Positions 1 through 8,716 are shown, counted from the first letter of the stretch. The stretch is DNA of 43,330 nucleotides from Gemmatimonadaceae bacterium (GCA_014377535.1 JACMPK010000144.1:1-43330), one strand, 5' to 3'. Notes: generated by a model from the sequence alone, not told the origin. Numbers and translations are program-made.

Positions 1-120
1 CTGCGTCGAGCAGTGCTGCGTCGAGCAGTGCTGCGTCGAGCAGTGCTGCGTCGAGCAGTGCTGCGTCGAGCAGTGCTGCATCGAGCAGTGCTGCGTCGAG
101 CAGTGCTGCATCGAGCAGTG
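1..120. repeat. 15-bp tandem repeat, eight copies
   Basis: Eight head-to-tail copies of CTGCGTCGAGCAGTG with no spacer. Copies six and eight (76-90 and 106-120) carry an A in place of G at unit position 5. Each unit contains the arms CTGC and GCAG around GTCGA, and each junction GCAG-TG-CTGC is again a dyad, so either strand can fold into serial hairpins. The array begins at the window edge and probably continues to the left. The unit length is a multiple of three, so an open frame runs through it, but I see no family match and do not call a gene. Confidence 0.95.
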
Positions 121-560
121 CTGCGCCAAAGCCGTTGCAGTACAGCTAGTGCAGTTCCAAACCACGCAACTCTCCCTCGCACCGGCGCCTCGAGACACGA
201 ATTGACCGTTGAGGGTTACACCGCCGTTCCGCAGCAAGACCGCTTCGCGTCGTACGTTCTGCGTCAAAGCCGTCGCAGTACAGCTGTTGCAGTTCCAGAC
301 CACGCGACCTTTTCTCCGCACCGACGCCTGCGGACGCGCACCGACCGCCGAGGATTTAGGTACGGCTGTTCTGCATCGTACCGTTCTGCGTCAAAGCCGT
401 TGCAGTATAGCTGTTGTAATTCCGGACCGCGCAAACTCTCCTCCACACCGACGCGTGCGGATTTGAACTGACCGCCGAGGATTGAGCTGTTGTTCCGCAG
501 CGATGCTTTTCTGCGTCGCGCCGTTCGGCGTCAAAGCCATTTTGCGTCAAAGCCGTTACG
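121..560. repeat. Degenerate long-period repeat (about 130-140 bp units)
   Basis: Three diverged units begin with CTGCGYCAAAGCCGTYGCAG at 121, 259 and 386. Each continues through a TTGCAGTTCC-like block, a CACCGACGCCTGCGGA-like block, ACCGCCGAGGATT and a TTCCGCAGC/CTGCGTCG block. Partial copies of the CGTCAAAGCC core recur at 528 and 542. Spacing between units is 138 and 127 bp. The stretch 560-678 shows no clear repeat or gene. I do not recognise the element as a known mobile element. Confidence 0.75.
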
Positions 561-678
561 GTTCGCCATTTACGATTCGTCAGCGGCGGTTCGTCAGCAG
601 TAGCTCATCAGAAGTGGGTCATATCGGCAGCGGTTCCTCAGCAACAGCGCACCGTTGCATGCCAGACTGCCGCGGACG

Positions 679-966
679 TCATCCCCGGTGGCGCACGAAC
701 AATTCGATCCAGTCAGGGAATCCGCCCGGGATTTCCATGAAGTCGTCGAAGTATACCAAGCCTGCATCCTCGAATAGCTCGATGAGGTTTGGCACGTCAT
801 CGGTATTCGGGAGCGGTCCGATGATGATGAGCGCTCCTTCGACACGGAACTCGTCGTCGGTGAGGTTCAGGATGTTGTCGAGCGTTTCACGCGTGAGCCC
901 GACGCGCTCGAACGCCTCGCGCTGGATGGCGAGCGACGGGCCTGACGAGGAGATGGGGAGCGGCAT
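679..966 (-). CDS. Hypothetical protein, 95 aa
   Basis: I do not recognise this small protein. The chosen ATG gives a 95-residue acidic product that reads MPLPISSSGPSLAI at the start and continues with an amphipathic region (RETLDNILNLTDDEF) and a C-terminal part rich in Asp, Glu, Ile and Phe (LIELFEDAGLVYFDDF). There is no signal peptide or membrane segment. A GTG start 17 codons upstream (1017) is possible but adds basic residues of low quality. Neither start has a good ribosome binding site. It stands alone between the repeat field and the parS/parA region, transcribed away from parA. The composition is consistent with a real cytoplasmic protein, but the call is tentative. Confidence 0.5.
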   Translation of the reverse strand: MPLPISSSGPSLAIQREAFERVGLTRETLDNILNLTDDEFRVEGALIIIGPLPNTDDVPNLIELFEDAGLVYFDDFMEIPGGFPDWIELFVRHRG

Positions 967-1302
967 CAATCGTATCCGTGTGTGCGGTTGAGCGCGGAAG
1001 TTGCGCGAGCGGGCCACGGAGGGAAGTGGTTAGGACAATGACCACCGCGTCGCCCGAAGTTCTCCAGGGATGGGCAGGGGTGGGGATGGGCGCGACGGTT
1101 TGCGCACAGGTCCACGTTCCGGCGGTGTTCGTCGCCGTCATGTGAGGGACACGAGGTTACGGCGCTTCCACGGCGTCCACAGTTCGGACGATGGATGTTG
1201 AGTAGGTGCCTCGACGCATCACGCACGATCGAACGTAGGTTGCTATCGTGTAAATCATTGTGGTACATAGGTTTACGTTGATTTTGACTTGTATTTTCCT
1301 CC
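967..1302. other. Intergenic region upstream of parA
   Basis: There is no supportable gene here. From about 1200 onward the sequence becomes A/T-rich, which suits a promoter region for parA, and TAGGTT occurs at 1268-1273, but I could not pair it with a convincing -35. The two parS sites follow directly. Confidence 0.5.
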
Positions 1303-1318
1303 TGTTTCACGTGGAACA
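1303..1318. promoter_or_regulatory. parS site 1
   Basis: TGTTTCACGTGGAACA. Its reverse complement TGTTCCACGTGAAACA is the well-known bacterial chromosomal parS consensus for ParB/Spo0J with no mismatch. It lies 115 bp before the parA start codon. Confidence 0.95.
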
Positions 1319-1339
1319 GTTCAGAAGTACTGGCGTCGG

Positions 1340-1355
1340 TGTTCCACGTGGAACA
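1340..1355. promoter_or_regulatory. parS site 2
   Basis: TGTTCCACGTGGAACA is a perfect 16-bp palindrome and a one-base variant of the parS consensus. It lies 37 bp centre to centre from the first site and 78 bp before the parA start. ParB loaded here would sit on the parAB promoter or leader region, so autoregulation is possible. Confidence 0.95.
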
Positions 1356-1432
1356 CCATGTCAAGTCTTCGCTGCTCACGTTGCGACGTATATTCGCGTC
1401 ACGGTCATTCTCATCCCCCGCCGCACATACCA

Positions 1433-2245
1433 GTGGCTCGAGTCATAGCAATCGCAAACCAGAAGGGCGGAGTCGGGAAGACGACGACTGCCGTCAACCT
1501 TGCCGCCAGCCTCGCCGTGGCAGAACAACGGACCCTGCTCATCGACGGCGACCCCCAAGGCAATGCGACATCCGGCATCGGGTTATCCAGAGACGACGTG
1601 ACCCGAACGACATATGACGTCCTGATCGGCGAAAGCAACATCAGTGCGTCGCGACATCGCAAAGTCCAGTTCCCGACACTTGACGTGCTCCCGGCTACCG
1701 CAGATCTCGCCGGCGCCGAAGTCGAGCTGGTCGACCGCGATGAACGCGAAGCCATGATGCGAAAAGCAGTCGCACTCATTCGCGACGAGTACGATTACAT
1801 CCTCATCGACTGCCCGCCGTCGCTGGGCCTGATCACCGTGAACATGCTCGCAGCCGCAGATTCTCTGCTTATTCCGGTGCAGTGCGAGTACTACGCACTC
1901 GAAGGACTGTCACAACTTCTGAACACGGTTCACCTCGTACAACGCAGCGTCAATCCGGAACTCGGTATCGACGGCGTCCTGCTCACCATGTACGACGCCA
2001 GACTCAATCTGTCTCGACAGGTCGCGACCGATGCACGGGAATACTTCGGACCGAAAGTTTTCGAGAGTGTCATCCCCCGTAACGTCCGACTGGCTGAAGC
2101 GCCAAGCTTCGGCAAGCCAATCATTCTCTACGACCTCGCCTCCGTCGGTGCCCAGGCCTATATGGCAGTCGCCAAGGAACTGATCGCTCGACATCGCGCA
2201 ACACCCGTCGCCCCCCCAGGATCCACACGTCGCGCCGACAGCTGA
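1433..2245 (+). CDS. parA: ParA/Soj chromosome-partitioning ATPase
   Basis: The 270-residue product is a deviant-Walker ATPase that binds DNA non-specifically as an ATP dimer and moves ParB-parS complexes during chromosome segregation. The deviant Walker A motif KGGVGKTTT lies at residues 11-19, Walker A' as LLIDGDPQGN near 35-45, and Walker B as ILIDCPPS near 120. I start at the GTG at 1433, giving VARVIAIANQKGG, which matches family N-termini. An open frame back to 1289 crosses the parS sites and is not expected to be coding. parB follows 56 bp downstream, so the two are probably co-transcribed. Length is normal for Soj-type ParA. Confidence 0.96.
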   Translation: MARVIAIANQKGGVGKTTTAVNLAASLAVAEQRTLLIDGDPQGNATSGIGLSRDDVTRTTYDVLIGESNISASRHRKVQFPTLDVLPATADLAGAEVELVDRDEREAMMRKAVALIRDEYDYILIDCPPSLGLITVNMLAAADSLLIPVQCEYYALEGLSQLLNTVHLVQRSVNPELGIDGVLLTMYDARLNLSRQVATDAREYFGPKVFESVIPRNVRLAEAPSFGKPIILYDLASVGAQAYMAVAKELIARHRATPVAPPGSTRRADS

Positions 2246-2301
2246 CCGCGCTCACCGCACCACTGCACCGACCGCGACAGACCCAAGCCGACCAAGGATC
2301 C

Positions 2302-3231
2302 ATGATGAAGCCAGAACAACCACGACGCCTTGGCAGGGGACTCGAAGCACTCCTCGCCATGAAGAGCCCGGAACCGCGGAATCCACCCGGCGCGATAACG
2401 GAATCCACCGGCACGGACGGACTCAAAAACCTGCGCCTGAGCGAGATCCGCGCAAATCCGTACCAGCCCCGAAAGGAATTCCGACCGGAAGAACTGGCGG
2501 AACTCCAGGCGTCGCTGAAGGCTAGCGGCCTCCTGCAACCGATCACTGTGCGCCCGGCTCCAGCCGGAACAGGCTACGAACTGATCGCCGGCGAACGTCG
2601 CTTCCGGGCAGCTATTGCACTGGGATGGACGGAAATCGCGGCCGTCGTGCGTACCATCGACGACAGGACGCTGCTCACGCTCGCACTCATCGAAAACCTG
2701 CAGCGCAGCGACCTGAACCCGCTCGAAGAGGCGGAGGGCTACAAGCGCCTCGTTGACGAGTTCGCACTCTCCCACACCCAGGTCGGCGAGGTGGTCGGAA
2801 AAGACCGCTCGACAATCACCAACCTGCTTCGCCTCCTGCAACTCCCGGCCGCTGTACGCCGCCTCCTCAGCGACGGCACGATCTCGCTGGGACACGCCCG
2901 AGCACTGCTCGGACTCGGCGACGACCGTGCCATGGTCGAGCTCGCACGTGAAATCGCCGCACAAGGACTCAGCGTTCGCGACGTTGAACGTCGGGTGCAG
3001 GCGACACCAGGCAAAAAACACAGCGCAAAGACCGCAACGACGCCGCGAACCGCCGCATCTGCCGAAGCTCGCGGCATTGAGGATCGACTCCGCAGACACC
3101 TTCAAACCGATGTCGGCGTTCACCTCAGCAAAGGCAAGAGCACCAAAGGCGAACTCCGGATTCACTTTTACTCGAATGACGATCTGAGCCGAGTGCTGGA
3201 GATGATTCTCGGCGCCGAATCGAACGAGTAG
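2302..3231 (+). CDS. parB: ParB/Spo0J chromosome-partitioning protein
   Basis: The 309-residue product is the CTP-dependent clamp that loads at parS and spreads on neighbouring DNA. The N-terminal ParA-interacting segment RRLGRGLEALL is at residues 8-18, the ParB/sulfiredoxin-like domain starts near 42 (SEIRANPYQPR), the CTP-binding GERRFR motif is at 97-102, ENLQRSDLNPLEEA is near 131-144, and the parS-reading helix-turn-helix is near 157-182. A linker leads to a C-terminal dimerisation domain ending at 309. AAGGA lies about 7 nt before the tandem ATG ATG start. Its targets are visible at 1303-1355. Confidence 0.97.
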   Translation: MMKPEQPRRLGRGLEALLAMKSPEPRNPPGAITESTGTDGLKNLRLSEIRANPYQPRKEFRPEELAELQASLKASGLLQPITVRPAPAGTGYELIAGERRFRAAIALGWTEIAAVVRTIDDRTLLTLALIENLQRSDLNPLEEAEGYKRLVDEFALSHTQVGEVVGKDRSTITNLLRLLQLPAAVRRLLSDGTISLGHARALLGLGDDRAMVELAREIAAQGLSVRDVERRVQATPGKKHSAKTATTPRTAASAEARGIEDRLRRHLQTDVGVHLSKGKSTKGELRIHFYSNDDLSRVLEMILGAESNE

Positions 3232-3323
3232 GAAGGTTGGGAAAAGGATACCGAAAACACCGTAAAGATCTACGTGTAGACAATCCGGCGTTTGTACACA
3301 AAACTATAACTATACACGCTGCA

Positions 3324-4370
3324 ATGACTTACACTGGTACATCAGCGTGTCGTACCAAGTTTTCCACACTGACTTCTCTCGCCGGCGCTCTTGTAATGGC
3401 GGCGTGCGGTAGTACGAAGAGCGCAGCAAACGATTCCGCCGCCGCAGCTCCTGCCACGCTGCGCGTCGCGCTGCTGACACCTGGTCCGGTCTCTGATCAA
3501 GGGTGGAACGGAGGTGCATTCGCCGGATTGAACATGATCCACGATTCGTTGGGCGCACGTGTCAGTCATGTACAGACTAAGACGCCAGCTGAGTTCGATG
3601 AGAATTTCCGACTTTACGGTGAGCAGGGTTACACGCTGGTCTTCGGACACGGCTTCGAGTATCAGGACGCCGCTGAACGCATCGCGCAGGAGTTTCCGAG
3701 GACGCAGTACGTCACGACCTCCGGGACCCGCACCAGCACCAATCTCACGGGCCTCGAGTTCGCTTTCGAAGACGGCGCATATCTGGCTGGCATCATCGCA
3801 GGAGCGGCAACGAAGACCGGAACGATCGGTGCAATCGGCGGACAGGAGATCCCGCCGGTCCGCCGGAGTTTTTACGCCTTTGAACAGGGCGCACGATCAG
3901 TAAACCCGTCGGTGAAGATGATCACCTCGTATGTCGGCAACTGGGACGACGCGAGCGCCGGCAAGGAACAGGCGCTCGCGCAAATCGCACGCAAAGCCGA
4001 CATCATCTTCCAGAATGCCGACGCGGCAGGACTCGGCATCTTTCAGGCGGCACGCGAGTCGAAGGGTGTCCGCGTCTTCGGAACCAACGGCAATCAGAAC
4101 GCCGTCGCACCGGAGGTGGTGCTGGGAAGCGTCGTCATCGATCTGCCGCGCGCATTCCTACTGGTCGCCCGCGAAATTCAGGCTGGTACCTTCAAGCCGC
4201 GTGTCATCTCGCTCGGCACGGCCTCGAACGTCGTCCGGCTCGAACTGAATCCGGCGCTCCGGGGCACGATTCCGGCACCCGCGCTGCTGACCGTCGACTC
4301 AGTCACGAAACTGTTTGTCGCCGGAACCTTCAAGGCGCCCATTCCACCGATCGCCGCCATCAAGCCGTGA
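3324..4370 (+). CDS. BMP-family nucleoside-binding lipoprotein
   Basis: The 348-residue product belongs to the BmpA/Med/PnrA family, the substrate-binding component of purine-nucleoside ABC transporters. The mature part begins with RVALLTPGPVSDQGWN, the family's first strand and ligand loop, and later shows FAFEDGAYLAGIIAG and GTNGNQNAVAPEVV-like segments. The N-terminus is a signal sequence with a cysteine at residue 28 (LVMAAC), so it is probably lipid-anchored; Met at -3 is slightly unusual. I chose the ATG at 3324 because the upstream extension lacks signal-peptide character. TATACA lies seven bases before it and there is no ribosome binding site, so a leaderless message is possible. It heads a five-gene overlapping operon. 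Confidence 0.92.
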   Translation: MTYTGTSACRTKFSTLTSLAGALVMAACGSTKSAANDSAAAAPATLRVALLTPGPVSDQGWNGGAFAGLNMIHDSLGARVSHVQTKTPAEFDENFRLYGEQGYTLVFGHGFEYQDAAERIAQEFPRTQYVTTSGTRTSTNLTGLEFAFEDGAYLAGIIAGAATKTGTIGAIGGQEIPPVRRSFYAFEQGARSVNPSVKMITSYVGNWDDASAGKEQALAQIARKADIIFQNADAAGLGIFQAARESKGVRVFGTNGNQNAVAPEVVLGSVVIDLPRAFLLVAREIQAGTFKPRVISLGTASNVVRLELNPALRGTIPAPALLTVDSVTKLFVAGTFKAPIPPIAAIKP

Positions 4371-5158
4371 TCGATCCCGAGCGGACTGCCGGGACCGACG
4401 AGATTGTTGCGTGGCTCGATGATCTGCTGCAGACGTCGAGCACGCCTGATTACGGCGGTGCACTGAATGGGCTGCAAGTTCAGCATGCCGGACCCGTGCA
4501 CCGGATCGCGGCCACCGTGGATGCGTCCCTGCGAAGCGTGGAATTGGCGGTTGAAGCCGGCGCAAACCTGCTGATCGTCCATCACGGTCTGTTCTGGGCA
4601 GGCGCCCAGCCGATCCGCGACACGATGCACACGAAGCTGAAGCTGCTGCTCGATCACGACATCGCGGTCTACAGCTCGCACCTGCCGCTCGATCGGCATG
4701 CAACGCACGGAAACAATGTGCTGCTCGCCAGGGAACTGGGCCTGACGCCTGCAGCCACATGGCACCCGTACAAAGGCGTCCCGATCGGAGTGGTGACGGA
4801 GTGCGACCTCCCCACTGCGGCATTGGCCGCGCGAGCACGCAGCTTCGCTTCCGCGCATGGGCATCACGCCGTCGTGACGCCCTATGCCGCGGCACGACGG
4901 TCTAGGCGCGTCGCGATCTGCAGCGGCGGCGGTGCCTCCAGCGATTCGCTCCGCGAAGCGCTGTCGATCGGTGCCGACACGCTCATCGTCGGTGAAGGAC
5001 CGCATCACACCGCTGTCGATGCCGAAGAGTCAGGACTCGTCATCATCTACGCTGGTCACTACGCGACCGAGACACTCGGCGTCCAGGCACTCGCACGCGC
5101 GGTGGGCGAGCAGTGGATGCTGCCTTGGTCGTTCCTTCCGGCACCGACCGGATTGTGA
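4367..5158 (+). CDS. Nif3/YbgI-family dinuclear metal protein
   Basis: The 263-residue product belongs to the Nif3-like family (YbgI/YqfO, formerly labelled GTP cyclohydrolase type 2), hexameric proteins with a dinuclear metal site and no settled reaction. The ligand motif IVHHGLFW is near residues 68-75, SSHLPLD near 101-107, and the C-terminal GEGPHHTA and AGHYATETLG segments supply the remaining ligands. It starts with GTG whose last bases form the stop of the preceding gene (GTGA overlap), and it ends in another GTGA overlap with the ATPase. This places it translationally inside the nucleoside transporter operon, an unusual position. A link to nucleoside or nucleotide salvage is inference only. 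Confidence 0.9.
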   Translation: MIDPERTAGTDEIVAWLDDLLQTSSTPDYGGALNGLQVQHAGPVHRIAATVDASLRSVELAVEAGANLLIVHHGLFWAGAQPIRDTMHTKLKLLLDHDIAVYSSHLPLDRHATHGNNVLLARELGLTPAATWHPYKGVPIGVVTECDLPTAALAARARSFASAHGHHAVVTPYAAARRSRRVAICSGGGASSDSLREALSIGADTLIVGEGPHHTAVDAEESGLVIIYAGHYATETLGVQALARAVGEQWMLPWSFLPAPTGL

Positions 5159-6645
5159 GCGCGCCGGCGCCACGGCTGGCGCTCGTCGGGATCAGAAGAC
5201 AGTACGGTCCTGTGATCGCACTCGACGCCGCATCGCTCACCGTGCAACGCGGCGAGGTGCACGCCCTGCTCGGCGAGAATGGTGCGGGCAAGTCGACGAT
5301 GATGAAGATCGTGTTCGGGCTCGAGCAACCAGACGCGGGAACGATCCACATCGACGGCGACAGTGCGCATATTCGGTCCCCGCGACATGCTATGCGTCAG
5401 GGGATCAGCATGGTGCAGCAGCATTTCGCGCTGGTCGACGCTCTGACCGTCGCCGAAAACGTCGCGCTGGGCGGTACCGCGCGGCTCGACCTTGATGCGA
5501 CGCGTGCGCACATCCGTGAGCTCAGTGCAGCATCCGGACTGCCGATCGATCCGGATGCGCGCGTGCGCGACCTCACAGTCGGCGCGCAGCAACGACTTGA
5601 AATCATCAAAGCCCTATCGCGCGATACGACCATTCTGATCCTCGACGAGCCCACCGCAGTGCTCGCACCGCAGGAAGCACGTGAACTACTCACGTGGATG
5701 CGACGTTTCGCCACAAATGGCGGTACGGTGATCCTCGTCGCGCACAAGCTGCGCGAGGTGCTCAGCGTCGCTGATCGCATCACGGTGCTGCGCAAGGGAC
5801 GCACGGTGTTCACCGGCCATGCGCGCGATACCACGGAGTCATCGCTCGCCGACGCGATGCTGGGCGGGCCGGACATGTCGTCGGCGGATGCCCGCGTCAT
5901 CGGGGCGACGAGGGCGCACTCACGGCAAGCCGGTCATTCATCATCGTCAGCAAAAACGCGCGACGTGCTCGTACTCACGGGCGTCGGCGTGGACGATGCA
6001 CAAGGCGTGCAGCGCCTGCGTGATGTGAATGTCACGGTACGCGCCGGCGAGATCGTTGGCGTCGCTGCGGTCGAAGGTGCAGGTCAGCAGGAACTGCTGC
6101 GCGTGATGGCCGGACGAACGACACCCACGCGCGGCACCGCGACGCTGCCATCAGACGTCGGTTTCGCGCCTGAGGATCGTCATCGCGACGCCATCGTGCT
6201 GGACGCGACGATCACGGAGAATGTGGCACTCAAGGGCGCAGGACGTCGGCACGGCATCATACCGTGGAGCGCGCTGCGCGATGCAACTCGCACCCTGATG
6301 CGGCTGCGTGACGTGCGCGCGGGCGATGCACAGGCCGCAGTCCGGACGCTCTCCGGCGGCAACCAGCAAAAGCTCGTGCTCGGCCGCGAGCTTTCTGGCT
6401 CGCCTGAGGCGCTCGTCGTGGAGAGCCCCACGCGCGGACTCGATATCCGCGCGACGGCAGACGTGCATGCCGCGTTGCGCGCGGCGCGCGATCAGGGAAC
6501 GGCGGTGATTGTTTATTCGAGCGACCTGGACGAGGTACTCGCGCTCGCGGATCGAGTGATTGTCGTGGCAGAAGGTCACGTGCGCGAAGTGGCCGCGGAT
6601 CGCGACACGGTTGGCCGCGCAATGCTCGCACCGGCAGACCGATGA
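5155..6645 (+). CDS. Nucleoside/simple-sugar ABC transporter ATP-binding protein, two NBDs
   Basis: The 496-residue cytoplasmic ATPase drives the BMP-type importer. The first domain has Walker A GENGAGKST at residues 40-48, a Q-loop at SMVQQHFALV, the signature-like LTVGAQQRLEI and Walker B ILILDEPTAVL. The second domain has a degenerate Walker A (VEGAGQQEL, no lysine) but a full signature LSGGNQQKLVLG and ALVVESPTRGLD. This arrangement is normal for the RbsA/YufO type. I take the GTG at 5155, which overlaps the upstream stop as GTGA like the previous junction; a GTG at 5113 would add 14 residues. The first permease starts within its stop codon. Confidence 0.95.
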   Translation: MSAPAPRLALVGIRRQYGPVIALDAASLTVQRGEVHALLGENGAGKSTMMKIVFGLEQPDAGTIHIDGDSAHIRSPRHAMRQGISMVQQHFALVDALTVAENVALGGTARLDLDATRAHIRELSAASGLPIDPDARVRDLTVGAQQRLEIIKALSRDTTILILDEPTAVLAPQEARELLTWMRRFATNGGTVILVAHKLREVLSVADRITVLRKGRTVFTGHARDTTESSLADAMLGGPDMSSADARVIGATRAHSRQAGHSSSSAKTRDVLVLTGVGVDDAQGVQRLRDVNVTVRAGEIVGVAAVEGAGQQELLRVMAGRTTPTRGTATLPSDVGFAPEDRHRDAIVLDATITENVALKGAGRRHGIIPWSALRDATRTLMRLRDVRAGDAQAAVRTLSGGNQQKLVLGRELSGSPEALVVESPTRGLDIRATADVHAALRAARDQGTAVIVYSSDLDEVLALADRVIVVAEGHVREVAADRDTVGRAMLAPADR

Positions 6646-7733
6646 TGCGCATCGCCCGGATGGTGCTCGACCCATTGCTCGCCGGCATTCTGTCGCTGCT
6701 GATGCTTGCCGCATTGCTGGTCGTCAGCGGGTATCCCGTGGCGGAGTCGCTGACGGCACTCTGGCGTGGAGCGTTCGGATCGTGGTCCGTGATCGCATCC
6801 GGCACACTGGTGCGCGCGACGCCATTGCTGTTCGCCGGACTCGCCATCGCAGTCGCGTTCCGGGCGGGCATCCTGAACATCGGCGCCGAAGGCCAGCTGC
6901 TCATCGGTGCGGCAGCAGCCACTGCGGTGGCGATGATCATGCCGACGTCACTTGGACTCGCCGGCGCACTCCTCGTGCTGCTCGCGGGAGGGCTTGCCGG
7001 CGGGGCATGGGCTGCCGTCGCGGCCCTGCTGCGCGTTCGTTTCGGCGTACTGGAAGTGATCAGCACCATCATGCTGAACGTGATCGCACTGAATATCACG
7101 GGCCTTCTCGTGCGCGGTCCCTTGCAGGAACCGACGCGCATCTTCCCGCAGTCGGCGCTGATCGATCAGGCGCTCCGCCTGCCGCGTCTGATACCGGGCA
7201 CACGACTGCATCTGGGCGTGGCGCTTGCCGTGTGCTGCGCGCTTGGCCTGGCCTGGTTTCTTCGATACACCGCGCCCGGGTTCAGGCTGCGCATGACGGG
7301 GTCGAACGCGGCGGCGGCGGCAAGCGCCGGCGGCATCGATGTGCGGCGCGTGATGTTTTCGGCTTTCGTCATGAGCGGTGCGCTGGCCGGGCTGGGTGGC
7401 GCGGTCGAGGTGACAGGGGTCACATATGCGCTCTATGAAAACCTTTCGCCGGGATACGGTTACACGGCGATCGCTGTCGCGCTTCTGGCTCGCCTCAACC
7501 CGGCCTCGGCAATTGGCGCGGCGGTGGTGTTCGGCTCACTGGAGGCTGGGGCGAGTGCGATGCAGCGGGATGCGCAGGTACCGGCGGGACTGGTCGGGGT
7601 GGTCGAGGCGTGCGTGATCCTGATGTTGCTGGCATCGGAATGGATTGGAGCGAAGGTGCAGGGAATGCGATCGTTGAATCGGGGGGGGACCCCGCACGAC
7701 CAGGTTCTCGAGGCGAGCTCGTCACCAGCATGA
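6642..7733 (+). CDS. ABC transporter permease (BPD_transp_2), first subunit
   Basis: The 363-residue integral membrane protein is one half of the importer channel, resembling YufP-type permeases of nucleoside uptake systems. It contains eight or so hydrophobic segments beginning at residue 10. The family-typical stretch FRAGILNIGAEGQLLIGA lies near 73-90, and LEVISTIMLNVIALNI lies further on. It overlaps the ATPase by ATGA and is followed by the second permease with the same overlap, which implies coupled translation and stoichiometric production. The C-terminal tail of about 25 residues is polar and cytoplasmic. Confidence 0.94.
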   Translation: MMRIARMVLDPLLAGILSLLMLAALLVVSGYPVAESLTALWRGAFGSWSVIASGTLVRATPLLFAGLAIAVAFRAGILNIGAEGQLLIGAAAATAVAMIMPTSLGLAGALLVLLAGGLAGGAWAAVAALLRVRFGVLEVISTIMLNVIALNITGLLVRGPLQEPTRIFPQSALIDQALRLPRLIPGTRLHLGVALAVCCALGLAWFLRYTAPGFRLRMTGSNAAAAASAGGIDVRRVMFSAFVMSGALAGLGGAVEVTGVTYALYENLSPGYGYTAIAVALLARLNPASAIGAAVVFGSLEAGASAMQRDAQVPAGLVGVVEACVILMLLASEWIGAKVQGMRSLNRGGTPHDQVLEASSSPA

Positions 7734-8653
7734 GTTCACCCGCTCTCGCCGACTTCCTCGACGCCTCCGTCCGCAGCGCCACACCGCTCCTGCTCGCCGC
7801 CCTGGGCGAGACCGTGGCGGAGCGCAGCGGCGTGATCAACGTCGGTATCGAGGGGACGATCATCGCGGGATGCCTCGCCGGACTCGTCGCCGCAACCGTC
7901 GTCGGACCAAATGCCGCGCTCCTCGCCGCAGGCATCGCCGGCATTGGCATCGCTTTAATTTTCGTCGTCGTCGCCATCGGCCTGGCTGCCGATCAGATCA
8001 TCACGGGCACGGCGATCACGATGCTCGGCCTCGGACTCACGAGCACCCTGTATCGCGTGATCTACGGAGACGGCGGCGCCGCGCTCTCGGCGCCGACGCT
8101 ATCGGTGATCGGCATTCCGCTGCTGCAGGACATCCCGGTCGTCGGGCGAGCGCTCTTCCGTCAGCCACTCCCCACCTATCTGGCAGAGCTGATGGTCCCC
8201 GCCATCTGGTACTGGCTCCATCGCACGCAGTCAGGTCTGGCAATTCGTGCCACCGGAGAAAATCCCGGCGCGTCACTCGCCTCGGGAATCTCGACGCGCC
8301 GAGTGCAGACCACGGCCGTCCTGTTCGGTGGCATGTGTGGCGGACTGGCGGGCGGCACACTCGTACTTGCGCAGGTCGGCACCTTCACGGAGGGCATGTC
8401 GGCCGGACGTGGATTCGTGGCCATCGCGATAGTCGCACTGGGTAGATGGCACCCCGTAGGTGTTGCGATGGCGGCGCTAGTTTTCGGTATGGCAAGCGCG
8501 CTGCAATTCCTCTTTCAGGCACTCAACCTGAACCTGCCATACCAGATATTCCTCGCGCTGCCGTATCTGCTCACCCTCCTGGCTCTGGCCCTGACGCGAG
8601 GTGTTTACCGTGCGCCGGCCGCACTCGGGGCTCGAAAAGCAGTACGAGGGTAG
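7730..8653 (+). CDS. ABC transporter permease (BPD_transp_2), second subunit
   Basis: The 307-residue membrane protein is the partner permease (YufQ-like). The N-terminal LGETVAERSGVINVGIEGTI is the counterpart of the NIGAEG motif of the first permease, and QIITGTAITMLGLGL plus GFVAIAIVALGRWHP are typical later segments. I start at the ATG at 7730, which overlaps the preceding stop as ATGA; an in-frame GTG 40 codons upstream gives a non-membrane leader read out of the neighbouring gene and is unlikely. This is the last gene of the operon and faces the convergent lipoprotein gene 63 bp away. Confidence 0.94.
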   Translation: MSSPALADFLDASVRSATPLLLAALGETVAERSGVINVGIEGTIIAGCLAGLVAATVVGPNAALLAAGIAGIGIALIFVVVAIGLAADQIITGTAITMLGLGLTSTLYRVIYGDGGAALSAPTLSVIGIPLLQDIPVVGRALFRQPLPTYLAELMVPAIWYWLHRTQSGLAIRATGENPGASLASGISTRRVQTTAVLFGGMCGGLAGGTLVLAQVGTFTEGMSAGRGFVAIAIVALGRWHPVGVAMAALVFGMASALQFLFQALNLNLPYQIFLALPYLLTLLALALTRGVYRAPAALGARKAVRG

Positions 8654-8716
8654 CACACTTGGACGAACCGAACAGCACAAAGGACTGACCCGGGGCAGCT
8701 GTGTGTGAAGCGCTGC

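Noticed and set aside
13-471. Open frame through the 15-bp repeats (LRRAV-type repeats then Arg/Ser-rich sequence)
   Set aside because: It is a by-product of a repeat unit divisible by three in GC-rich DNA; the tail is low-quality and shared by several frames, and no start or family is evident.
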